Source: Undibacterium sp. YM2 (GTDB lineage Bacteria; Pseudomonadota; Gammaproteobacteria; Burkholderiales; Burkholderiaceae_D). From it: 64,000 nucleotides of DNA. The notes beneath the pieces were generated by a model. The model saw only the letters and a program-made list of their open reading frames with translations, had not been told where the DNA came from and did not search any database. The stretch lies in contig NZ_AP018441.1 in assembly GCF_009937975.1 (NCBI RefSeq), positions 1,550,001 through 1,614,000 on the forward strand, written 5' to 3'. This document shows, piece by piece, positions 50,439 to 57,660 of the stretch. Both the position numbers and the translations under genes were made by a program. How positions within the stretch are numbered: position 1 is the first letter of the stretch; every line of letters starts with the position of its first letter.

Positions 50439-50555
50439 GAGAAAATTTACTCGTATAATTAAAGATCGCATTAACATCGCATTATTGACTGCCCTGTTGG
50501 CTGCCTTATTGGCTATCTTAATGAATGCATTGCATACCCCTTGAACTGAGACATA

Positions 50556-50774
50556 ATGATTTCCGAATTCGAATTGCTCGCTGAAAAAGTGAAACAGCTA
50601 GTCGTGCTGGCGCACACCTTGCGCAGCGAAAATGCCAGACTGCGTAATGATGTGACCTCATTGATGACGCAAAACACAGACTTGCAACAACGCATGCACC
50701 AGGCTCATGACCGTGTCTCTGCCTTGCTGGCGCAACTGCCAGCCGAGGTCTTGAATGACAAGGAGGCGGCATGA
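50556..50774 (+). CDS. ZapB-like/TIGR02449 coiled-coil cell-division-associated protein
   Basis: A 72-residue, almost entirely coiled-coil protein (ISEFELLAEKVKQLV, then LRSENARLRNDVTSLM). It matches the small TIGR02449-type family encoded in front of zapA and often called ZapB-like. The ATG at 50556 follows a long AT-rich stretch; the stop overlaps the zapA start (ATGA). A role in Z-ring organisation is inferred from position and structure. Confidence 0.82.
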   Translation: MISEFELLAEKVKQLVVLAHTLRSENARLRNDVTSLMTQNTDLQQRMHQAHDRVSALLAQLPAEVLNDKEAA

Positions 50775-51097
50775 GTGAAGTAAAAGTGATACAGGTCGAT
50801 GTCAATATCATGGGGCAGAGTTACAAGCTCAGTTGCCGTGAGGGTGAAGACCGTGCCCTGCGCGAAGCTGCTGCCTACCTTGATGGCAAAATGTCTGCCA
50901 TACGGGATGCTGCAAAAGTCAAGGGTACTGACAGGATCGCGGTCATGGCAGCATTGAGCATGACCACAGAGCTATTGGCGACCAAATCACCCGAAGGCCC
51001 TTTGTCTGGCTTGTCTCTGGCAGAAGTCAAACAAAAGATCAATGAAATGCATGACATCATGGATCAGGCTTTGACTCCACAAGAAAAACTATTTTGA
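50771..51097 (+). CDS. zapA: Cell division protein ZapA
   Basis: A 108-residue ZapA. The N-terminal domain (VIQVDVNIMGQSYKLSCREGED, then LREAAAYLDGKM) precedes a coiled-coil C-terminus. ZapA crosslinks FtsZ filaments at midcell. The order zapB-like - zapA - 6S RNA is standard in betaproteobacteria and supports the call. Confidence 0.95.
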   Translation: MSEVKVIQVDVNIMGQSYKLSCREGEDRALREAAAYLDGKMSAIRDAAKVKGTDRIAVMAALSMTTELLATKSPEGPLSGLSLAEVKQKINEMHDIMDQALTPQEKLF

Positions 51098-51167
51098 TCA
51101 GTGAGCTTATTATTTAATTTAATCAAAATAGCTAGCGATGTGCGGGCATTTCAGGGTACACTTTAGT

Positions 51168-51341
51168 TCCCTGCCGTGTTCGCCAATGCCATATATTCCT
51201 TGAACCATTTTAGTGCATAGGCCGTGGAACATTGTTCGATGGGTGTGAGCGTCGCTAGTCCGATGAACCCGAAATTGAATTGACCGTGGCCAACTTGAAC
51301 CGCTCAGGTTCAGGATGCCGGCATAGCGGCATCGGTGGGGA
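51168..51341 (+). ncRNA. ssrS: 6S RNA
   Basis: The closing stem TCCCTGCCG (51168-51176) pairs fully with CGGTGGGGA (51333-51341). Between them are the paired arms (CCTTGAACC with inner asymmetric bulge, ACTTGAACC/GGTTCAGG hairpin near the 3' side) expected of the 6S RNA that mimics an open promoter and binds sigma-70 polymerase. It begins about seven bases after a TACACT -10 element, directly downstream of zapA, and is followed by a terminator. The exact mature ends are estimated. Confidence 0.85.
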
Positions 51342-51350
51342 CTTATTCTG

Positions 51351-51383
51351 AACGGCTGTCATTTTTATGACAGCCGTTTTTTT
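51351..51383 (+). terminator. Terminator after 6S RNA
   Basis: AACGGCTGTCAT (51351-51362) and ATGACAGCCGTT (51367-51378) form a 12-bp perfect stem followed by T residues. Confidence 0.93.
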
Positions 51384-51472
51384 GTGCCTGATCTATCCAT
51401 GATGTTTATCGTACTGATGTCGTCGCTACATAAATGTGCGACAATTTCCTTTTGACTTTGCTGGTGCTCACC

Positions 51473-51934
51473 ATGGCATATTGGTTGATGAAGTCTGAAC
51501 CGGATGAGATCAGTATTGACGATGTACTGGCTTTGCCCAGCATCCCCTGGTTTGGCGTACGCAATTACCAGGCACGTAATTTCATGCGCGATGGCATGAA
51601 GGTAGGTGATGGTGTGCTGTTTTACCATTCCAGTTGCGCTGAACCTGGCATCGCCGGTCTGGCCGAGGTGGCCAGCACTGCTTACCCTGATCACACCCAG
51701 TTTGAAAAAGACAGTAAATACTTTGATCCCAAAGCGACCCAGGAAACCCCGCGCTGGATGATGGTGGATGTCAAGGCCAAGCGCAAGACCCGCTTGCTGA
51801 GCCTGGCAGAACTCAGGACTTACCCTGAACTCGCGGATATGACGGTGCTGCAAAAAGGCAGCCGCCTGTCGATTACTCCAGTCAAGCCAGATGAGTGGCG
51901 CTTCATACAGAAACTGTTGAAGGAACAGGTTTGA
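51473..51934 (+). CDS. EVE domain-containing protein
   Basis: A 153-residue single EVE (PUA-like) domain protein: MAYWLMKSEPDEISIDD, then WFGVRNYQARNFMRDGMKVGD and LFYHSS. EVE domains bind modified bases in DNA or RNA. Start 51473 gives the usual MAYWLMKSEPDE N-terminus; a longer reading from 51434 adds 13 unconserved residues. The stop overlaps the TTG start of ybiB by four bases (TTGA), so the two are coupled. Confidence 0.92.
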   Translation: MAYWLMKSEPDEISIDDVLALPSIPWFGVRNYQARNFMRDGMKVGDGVLFYHSSCAEPGIAGLAEVASTAYPDHTQFEKDSKYFDPKATQETPRWMMVDVKAKRKTRLLSLAELRTYPELADMTVLQKGSRLSITPVKPDEWRFIQKLLKEQV

Positions 51935-52932
51935 AATTTTCTCCATTCACTGCAAATTTTGCGACAGAGTCGGTCGAGCCCCTTGCCGCGGCCAAATTCA
52001 TCAAGGAAATAGGTCGCGGCAAAGATGGCGCGCGCAGCATGACACAGACCGATGCGGCGACTTTATATGCCGCCATGCTGGCTGGACGGGTATCTGACCT
52101 GGAGTTGGGCGGTATCTTGCTCTCCATGCGCATCAAAGGCGAGTCCATAGAAGAAATTTCTGGCTTCCTGCAGGCGGCGCAACCGTATATTTTTCCGCTG
52201 CAAGCACCTGCAGATAGTCCTTATGCCCCGGTAGTCATACCCACTTACAATGGCGCCCGCAAGAAAGCCAATCTGACGCCTTTGCTGGCTTTGCTGCTGG
52301 CGCAGCGCGGTGTACCTGTGCTGGTGCACGGTGTACGCACAGATACCGGACGGGTCGCCACGGCTGAGATCTTCCAGGCCCTGGGCCTGCCTTTGGTGAC
52401 CAGCTCAGAACAAGTGCTGGAACAGTTGCAGCAAAAGCAGCCAGCCTTTATGCCCATAGACGCCTTATCGCCCGCAATGGCGCATTTGCTGAGTTTGCGC
52501 CGTATCCTGGGTGTGCGCAACTCCACCCATACCCTGGTCAAACTCTTGCAACCTTTTGTCGTGCCTGCCTTGCGCCTGAGTTCTTACACCCATCCAGAAT
52601 ATCTGCTGATGCTGCAAGACTATTTTTCCCGCTGCGCACCTGTTGAAGCTGGGGATGTATTCCTCATGCGTGGTACCGAGGGTGAAGCTGTCGCCAGCAC
52701 GGGCCGGGCCCAGCAGATAGACTGGTTTCATGCCGGGCAGGGAACTACCCTGGTGCCCGCTCAGCAAGAGCCCCTGGCGGAAGTGCCTGCTGTACCTGGC
52801 AGCATAGATGCCAATACGACTGCGGCATGGATCAGGTCCGTACTGGCGGGTGAGATTGCCGTGCCTGAAAATATTACTGTGCAAGTGGAGCATTGCGCCA
52901 GCATTGCACAGCGTTTGCGACAACAAAGCTAA
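51931..52932 (+). CDS. ybiB: YbiB family DNA-binding protein (anthranilate phosphoribosyltransferase-like fold)
   Basis: A 333-residue protein with the TrpD-like fold: KFIKEIGRGKDGARSMT near the start, LGGILLSMRIKGESIEE, and VVIPTYNGARKKANLTPLLA. YbiB-type proteins bind single-stranded nucleic acid and are LexA-linked in E. coli. The start is taken as TTG 51931, with AAGGAA (51920-51925) at proper spacing; an earlier frame start at 51895 would lie deep inside the EVE gene and lacks a ribosome binding site. Confidence 0.88.
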   Translation: MKFSPFTANFATESVEPLAAAKFIKEIGRGKDGARSMTQTDAATLYAAMLAGRVSDLELGGILLSMRIKGESIEEISGFLQAAQPYIFPLQAPADSPYAPVVIPTYNGARKKANLTPLLALLLAQRGVPVLVHGVRTDTGRVATAEIFQALGLPLVTSSEQVLEQLQQKQPAFMPIDALSPAMAHLLSLRRILGVRNSTHTLVKLLQPFVVPALRLSSYTHPEYLLMLQDYFSRCAPVEAGDVFLMRGTEGEAVASTGRAQQIDWFHAGQGTTLVPAQQEPLAEVPAVPGSIDANTTAAWIRSVLAGEIAVPENITVQVEHCASIAQRLRQQS

Positions 52933-52942
52933 GGCTGAATTT

Positions 52943-53479
52943 ATGATGGAAACCGATATCGCAGAAATTAATCCCGGTGTGCGCGATGACCCGCGTCTGG
53001 ATAAGGTATTGAATTTTCTTGACAGGATAGGTATCGCGGTTATTGAGCGTGAACTGCAGCACGCAACGTTTTTGCCCGGCCTTGATCTGGGGCCTGGCTG
53101 CATTTATGTCGATTACAGCAAACTCAAATATCCTGGCGATATGGTGCATGAAGCCGGGCACCTGGCGGTGACACCATCTGCGAATCGTGCACTCATAGGC
53201 AGCGATCAGCAAGACAAGGACTGGCCACCCCAAGGCGAAGAGATAGCCGCTATTTTATGGTCACTGGCGGTCGCCAGGGAACTTGATTTGCCACTGGATT
53301 TTGTGTTTCATCCAAATGGTTACAAGGATGATTCCAGCTGGTTGATAGAGACTTTTGAATCAGGTAATTTTATTGGCCTGCCGTTTTTGGAGTGGGCGGG
53401 TTTGAGCCTGGGGGCGGTACGTGCAGAGAAAGAAGGTAAGCCTGCTTTTCCCAAAATGCTCAAGTGGATGCGGGAGTAG
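52943..53479 (+). CDS. Uncharacterised protein with HEAGH metalloprotease-like motif
   Basis: A protein of about 178 residues with MVHEAGHLAV, an HExxH-type zinc motif, in the middle, followed by WPPQGEEIAAILWSLAVAREL, where a Glu could be the third ligand. There is no signal peptide, so it acts in the cytoplasm. A metalloprotease-like role is suggested by the motif but the family is not recognised. Two ATGs (52943 and 52946) follow AAGG; either may start it. It is the third gene after EVE and ybiB, ten bases after the ybiB stop. Confidence 0.72.
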   Translation: MMETDIAEINPGVRDDPRLDKVLNFLDRIGIAVIERELQHATFLPGLDLGPGCIYVDYSKLKYPGDMVHEAGHLAVTPSANRALIGSDQQDKDWPPQGEEIAAILWSLAVARELDLPLDFVFHPNGYKDDSSWLIETFESGNFIGLPFLEWAGLSLGAVRAEKEGKPAFPKMLKWMRE

Positions 53480-53567
53480 TTCTGATATAAGCGTGCAGGC
53501 GCGCACATGGCATTGAACGACGAAGTCGGGATCGGTTTGCAAATACACATAAATAAATGTAAATTTT

Positions 53568-54167
53568 ATGGGGATGAGAATGAAGGCTTCGGTGTTAGCG
53601 ATTGTTTTTTCTGCTGCTGTGCTGGCGTGTGGTGTGAGTTATGCTGCTGACTGTGTGTCGATCAAGTCTCAAAAAGAGCGCTTGAAGTGTTTCGATGCTT
53701 CAGCCAAACAAGCTGATATAGATTCCCCAAAAAAGAAAGAGTTGGACGACAAGGCTGAGCCGGACAAGCTTGAGTCAGCGCGGCTATCCCAAAAAAAACT
53801 GGACAACGAAAAAGCCAACAAGGCGGCGACTGAGAGCTTTGTCAATGGCCGTATAGTCAGTCTGTTGATTGTGACCTTGAGTTGGAAGACTTTCATGTCT
53901 AGCCCTGGCGGTGTGGATGAGAGGCTGAAGACGGTTGAATGGGCCAAGCAAGAGACAGTTAGTGACTATGATAAATTGCTTGCCATGGAAGATTATAGCC
54001 CCATGCTAAGAGGGAAAATCAAGGACCTGGTCGCTTCGTGGCTGCAGGCGGTCGAGGATGCGCGGCCCACTTCAAGTGATAGTGTGCGTAGCCATAGTGC
54101 GCGAGTGGATGCGGCGGTTAGACTGTTTCAGGCACAGGTTGACCGTTTAAAGCTTGATATCAGATGA
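53568..54167 (+). CDS. Hypothetical exported protein
   Basis: A 199-residue protein with a signal peptide (hydrophobic about 7-21, ending GVSYA). The following stretch is very charged (KQADIDSPKKKELDDKAEPD), then a helical domain with LLIVTLSWKTFMSSPGGVDERLK. No family is recognised. The ATG at 53568 is one of three close in-frame ATGs (53568, 53574, 53580), of which the last would fit the signal peptide best. Its TGA overlaps the ATG of an HNH nuclease remnant, so the two were probably one transcription unit. Confidence 0.65.
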   Translation: MGMRMKASVLAIVFSAAVLACGVSYAADCVSIKSQKERLKCFDASAKQADIDSPKKKELDDKAEPDKLESARLSQKKLDNEKANKAATESFVNGRIVSLLIVTLSWKTFMSSPGGVDERLKTVEWAKQETVSDYDKLLAMEDYSPMLRGKIKDLVASWLQAVEDARPTSSDSVRSHSARVDAAVRLFQAQVDRLKLDIR

Positions 54168-54326
54168 CGCGCTTCCTTGCTCTCATGATGATGGTGCTCG
54201 CCATTGAGGCATTCGGTGCGCCAGCCCGCAGCTCAACCGTCAAGCGTCACTTCCAGCGCTAGAATCCGTGCCCCAGTACCCACGAGGGCCAGGGGCAAGG
54301 AACAGCGTTATCTGCTCCAAAAAATT
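54164..54326 (+). pseudogene. Remnant of a small secreted HNH nuclease gene
   Basis: ATG 54164 (overlapping the previous stop) opens MTRFLALMMMVLAIEAFGAP, a signal peptide, followed by ARSSTVKRHFQR, then an in-frame TAG at 54260-54262, then NPCPSTHEGQ. The string VKxxFQRxNPCPST is the conserved opening of small HNH nucleases of the type whose next segment reads CPG...DH. The catalytic part is gone: the sequence runs into the repeat at 54327. So it is both stopped and truncated. Confidence 0.6.
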
Positions 54327-54452
54327 GGGTCATTTCTAACATTCCAACATTTTCAATCCGGCGAACGATTACGCGCCGCCGAGCGTCTCCGCGTGCTTTG
54401 AGAAATGCTGAATTTTCGTGGATAAAAATGTTGGAATGTTAGAACTGACCCC
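54327..54452. repeat. RAYT-associated inverted repeat element
   Basis: GGGTCATTTCTAACATTCCA begins at 54327 and continues into ACATTTT; the near-perfect complement (AATGTTGGAATGTTAGAAC then TGACCC) ends at 54452. The same sequence occurs a third time at 56391-56418, just upstream of a RAYT gene. The two arms and the roughly 70-base G+C-rich centre look like a non-autonomous element mobilised by that enzyme. Confidence 0.7.
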
Positions 54453-54746
54453 ATCTTCCTGGTTGCGTGAATCGCACCAGTCAGCCATGTGGCTCTAGCG
54501 AAACATCAAGCTGGATTTCGCCCAAATAGCCCAGCTACTCCAGAAGCATCTCAGTACCGCGTTGCGTCCAAGTGATGGGCAGATCTGTGGCTACCGGATT
54601 CGGTTCCAACCCCTTGTGGCTCGCATTGCAGACGACTCATTGTAAAATAACGATTGTGATGGCAGATACTGCGTGTCCAATCAGTTCTGATGGCTTGTGA
54701 TCCAACCCCAATCTCTGGCTCACGCAGTGCTGCCAACTCTCAGGTG
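54453..54746. other. Degenerate intergenic sequence
   Basis: About 290 bases between the RAYT-linked repeat and the TonB receptor duplication. No frame encodes a recognisable protein; the composition looks like decayed coding or insertion-sequence DNA. Confidence 0.4.
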
Positions 54747-54763
54747 TAACGTGCCACCCATAA

Positions 54764-54790
54764 AAAAACGCCGGATCACTCCGGCGTTTT
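54764..54790 (-). terminator. Duplicated terminator of the TonB receptor fragment
   Basis: AAACGCCGG and CCGGCGTTTT enclose ATCACT; the same hairpin follows the intact receptor at 57614-57644. Confidence 0.85.
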
Positions 54791-54807
54791 ATCAGCTTAA
54801 CAAGCTA

Positions 54808-55300
54808 TCAGAAGTTAGCCTTGAACTGCACGCCATAGTTGCGTGGTTCGTTCAGGATACCTGTCAGGTTGTTGAAGTCAATGGCGGCGATGACTTGTTG
54901 CTTGTTGGTGATGTTGCGACCATAAGCAGCGAGTTCGTATTTGCCGTCAGCCCACATGTAAGCCAGGCGCAGGCCGCCTTCGAGCATGGATTTAGCTTTG
55001 TATTCCTTGGCTTCATACAGGAACATATTGTAGGAATCTTTGTAAGACCAGTCTGTGCTTGCGTACAAAGTGCCTTCGCCGATTTGTGTGGAATAACGCA
55101 GTGAGAAGTTACCTACCCATTTAGGTGCGCGTGGCAGTGGGTTGCCACCGATCAGTACCGTACCAGCAACAGGGCCCGCAGGGTTGGTGACTGTACAGCC
55201 GTTACCGCATGGGGCGACGAACAGTTTGCCATCTCTGATTTCAGTATCATTGTAGCTGATACCTACAGTGGTTTTCCAGTTACGGCTCAGGTTGGCTTGT
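54808..55300 (-). pseudogene. C-terminal fragment of a TonB-dependent receptor
   Basis: About 164 codons from QANLSRNWKTT to the terminal GVQFKANF match the C-terminal beta-barrel strands of the receptor at 57661-59931 with scattered substitutions (for example TEIRDGK for TEIKDDK). The plug domain, most of the barrel and the signal peptide are missing, so it is not functional. An open frame extends to 55350 but its first residues come from unrelated sequence including an inverted repeat. Confidence 0.88.
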
Positions 55301-55309
55301 ATGAAGATC

Positions 55310-55353
55310 ATCATGTTCCGGCAGCATGTTTCATACTTTAGCCGGAACATGAT
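55310..55353. repeat. 13-bp perfect inverted repeat at the duplication breakpoint
   Basis: ATCATGTTCCGGC (55310-55322) and GCCGGAACATGAT (55341-55353) flank 18 bases. The left arm starts within 10 bases of where similarity to the intact receptor ends, so it may mark an insertion or recombination site. Confidence 0.7.
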
Positions 55354-55415
55354 TTCAAATTTGAGAAAATTAGAACTTAATCAGACTTTCCTTAATTTAA
55401 TTTCGCAACAGCTTC

Positions 55416-56123
55416 TTAATTTGGGTCCAAGATTTCCACCTTGAAATTTTTCCCATTTGATGCCACTGCCCACCCAGTTTTACTTGCATCCGAGATATCT
55501 CTCAATGGCGTTCGATGCTGCTTAAATATTCTCGCTTCAAATATACCGACAGGCAAAGGTAATTTAATGATCGGTATAAAGTCTAGATAATCGCCTTGGA
55601 TCTGACTTGTAAGATCGAATTCCCTTTGCGGAGTACGTATTATCATGTCATAAGTAGTTTTTCCAAGCGCTGACAACGTGTGTTTGACTGGCACCCTAAT
55701 GGATTCATGAGGCTTATAACTTTTTGGGTACTCAAGAATATTCAAAGTTGGCAAGACAAAGGTGTGTGTCATTGATTGCTTTGCATTACGAATCAGCTTG
55801 AACGTCAATTCTCCTTCGGTCAAAGGAACTTTTCCAACATACGTGATCGTCCCTCTCAAGCCAGATTCACCTTTCAACTCAATCCCATTGACAGTGATTG
55901 AACCAGTTGGTGCTAGCTTGATAGATTTCTTGGAATCCCAAAACCAAAAGTCTGCACGGACAAAGGTAAAATCCTGACCGTCTGTGTGAGTCATCGTGTA
56001 GATAGGAGTAATCTCTGATTCTCCATCATCAATCACCCATGCCTCAGCATTTGAATTTTTCATAATTCCCAAAGAGCCAGTTAAAACTGTCCCAATATAA
56101 AGACAAATATCTCGTCGATTCAT
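55416..56123 (-). CDS. Hypothetical exported protein, AT-rich gene
   Basis: A 235-residue protein starting MNRRDICLYIGTVLTGSLGI, a possible signal peptide ending near NAEA. The rest alternates strands and turns (SITVNGIELKGESGLRGTITYVGKV) and looks like a beta-sandwich. No family is recognised. Codon and base use are clearly more AT-rich than the surrounding genes, suggesting recent transfer. ATG 56123 is used, with AAGGAAG upstream; it begins two bases after the stop of the truncated ORF, as if both once belonged to one operon. Confidence 0.6.
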   Translation of the reverse strand: MNRRDICLYIGTVLTGSLGIMKNSNAEAWVIDDGESEITPIYTMTHTDGQDFTFVRADFWFWDSKKSIKLAPTGSITVNGIELKGESGLRGTITYVGKVPLTEGELTFKLIRNAKQSMTHTFVLPTLNILEYPKSYKPHESIRVPVKHTLSALGKTTYDMIIRTPQREFDLTSQIQGDYLDFIPIIKLPLPVGIFEARIFKQHRTPLRDISDASKTGWAVASNGKNFKVEILDPN

Positions 56124-56125
56124 TT

Positions 56126-56390
56126 TCAATTTACTTCCTTGGTCGGTTTGACTGGACTGCCGTAATGGTAAAGATTGTAATAAAGGTTAAGTCCATCAAC
56201 TTGCCCGGCCAGTGGGTTCGTATTAGAAAGTATCGCAGTAGCGTTGGGAACATAGGTATACCCTGGCCCAACTCCTTGGTAATTGAGCAGGTATCCGGCT
56301 CCATCGTTCGCTATTCCATGATTTGTCGCAACTTCCTTACCACCAGCCAATGCATATTCTAGCGCATTTATTTCCTTACCAACGAAAATG
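56126..56390 (-). pseudogene. C-terminal fragment of an unidentified protein, cut by the RAYT repeat
   Basis: An open frame runs leftward out of the repeat (56391-56418) into FVGKEINALEYALAGGKE and continues NYQGVGPGYTYVP...LYYNLYHYGSPVKPTKEVN to TGA 56126-56128. It has no proper start codon; its first codons are repeat sequence. It reads like the end of a larger Gly/Tyr/Asn-rich protein whose 5' part was lost. The parent family is not recognised. Confidence 0.5.
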
Positions 56391-56418
56391 GGGTCAGTTC
56401 TAACATTCCAACATTTTC
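56391..56418. repeat. Third copy of the RAYT-associated repeat
   Basis: GGGTCAGTTCTAACATTCCA followed by ACATTTTC repeats the left arm at 54327, one base different. It lies 25 bases before the transposase start, as expected for the end of its parent element. Confidence 0.75.
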
Positions 56419-56442
56419 CGCAAAATGTGCTATGTTTAAACC

Positions 56443-57282
56443 ATGTCCAGACCCCTACGTGTAGAATTCGCCGGAGCTTTGTATCACGTCACTTCTCGCG
56501 GAGACAGGCGTGAGGACATTTATATTGATGATGAAGACCGGCAAGAGTGGTTGACTGTGCTGGCAGAGGTCTGTGACCGCTTTAACTGGGTAGTGCATGC
56601 CTACTGCGAGATGAGTAATCATTATCATCTGTTGGTAGAAACCGTGGATGGTAATTTGTCGCGCGGCATGCGCCAGCTCAATGGCTTGTACACCCAGCGT
56701 TTCAATCGCAAGCACAAGCAAGTCGGGCATTTGTTCCAGGGCAGGTACAAGGCTATCCTGGTGCAAAAAGAAGCGCACCTATTAGAGTTGTCACGCTACG
56801 TTGTACTTAATCCCGTACGTGCAAAAATGGTGGACCTGCCAGAAGACTGGCCGTGGAGTAGCTATGACTACTGCATGAACGACAAGCATGCGCCAGAGTG
56901 GCTTGATACTGACTGGCTGCTGGGGCAGTTTGGTAAAAGCCGCAAACGGGCGCGTGTTGCCTATGCAAAGTTTGTGCTGGAAGGAGTGGGCTTGCCATCA
57001 CCTCTGCTGGCGACCAGACATCAGTTGCTATTGGGCGATGATGAGTTTGTCGAAAAATACCAGCATCAATTGCGGCCTGAAGATCTGCGTGAAGTGTCGC
57101 TGGCACATCGCCGTTCCATTGCACTCCCTCTAGCTACTTACCAGCAGCAATATACAAATCGAGATGAGGCCATGTATCGTGCCTATCATTCCGGTGCTTA
57201 CACCATGGCAGAAATAGCAGAATTTTTTACTGTGCATTACATGACGGTTAGCCGGGCGGTGCGAAAATTCGAGGCGCAATGA
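56443..57282 (+). mobile_element. REP-associated tyrosine transposase (RAYT, Y1 family)
   Basis: A 279-residue single-strand transposase of the IS200/IS605-related RAYT group. The N-terminus RPLRVEFAGALYHVTSRG, the metal-binding HUH motif HYH at 60-62 (CEMSNHYHLLVE), GHLFQGRYKAILV, and the nucleophile Tyr119 in ELSRYVVLNPVRA are all present, so it appears intact. A C-terminal helix-turn-helix (MAEIAEFFTVHYMTVSRAVRKFE) is added. The enzyme is thought to cut and move short palindromic elements; matching repeats are at 54327-54452 and 56391-56418. No transposon-type left and right ends beyond these were found. Confidence 0.92.
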
Positions 57283-57599
57283 GAATGGCACAGTGCATTG
57301 CATTTTTATCTGATCAATCGATATCGGCTTTTGCAGGCATGCACAAGGATGACAGTTGCGGATTGAGGTGATGAGTTGACGCTCTCATTTTCAATTGCAA
57401 ATAGCAGTTGCATAAAAATGCGATTTTGAATTTTTCCTTGACCGCACAAAACCAGGGAGTACTCATTCTTTCACATTGCCAGTGAAACCCAATCGACAGC
57501 GAAATCAGGCAGGTTTACTTTTGAACTCTTTATATTCCCTGGATTCACTTAATGCATGGGTGGCGTATAACCATGATCCCTGCCACGACAAATCTGTTT
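57283..57599. other. Intergenic region after the RAYT gene
   Basis: Roughly 320 bases without a credible gene or further copy of the RAYT repeat. Confidence 0.5.
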
Positions 57600-57613
57600 T
57601 AACGTGCACCCAT

Positions 57614-57644
57614 AAAAAAACGCCGGATCACTCCGGCGTTTTTT
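57614..57644 (-). terminator. Terminator of the TonB-dependent receptor gene
   Basis: AAAAACGCCGG and CCGGCGTTTTTT pair around ATCACT, A/T-rich on both sides, 17 bases after the receptor stop. Confidence 0.92.
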
Positions 57645-57660
57645 ATCAGCTTAACAAAGA

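Larger units (their letters stand above)
54747..55300. repeat. Direct repeat copy of the TonB receptor gene 3' end
   Basis: This stretch is very similar (about nine bases in ten by eye) to 57600-58152, which is the 3' end and terminator of the intact TonB receptor gene. The match starts at the shared TAACGTGC before the terminator and stops at the GGTTGGC-TG codons for QANL. Confidence 0.85.

Noticed and set aside
54757..57650. The two identical-looking hairpins with AACGCCGG as an insertion-sequence end pair
   Set aside because: Each has a T run and follows a receptor reading frame; they are duplicated terminators, part of the larger 550-base repeat.
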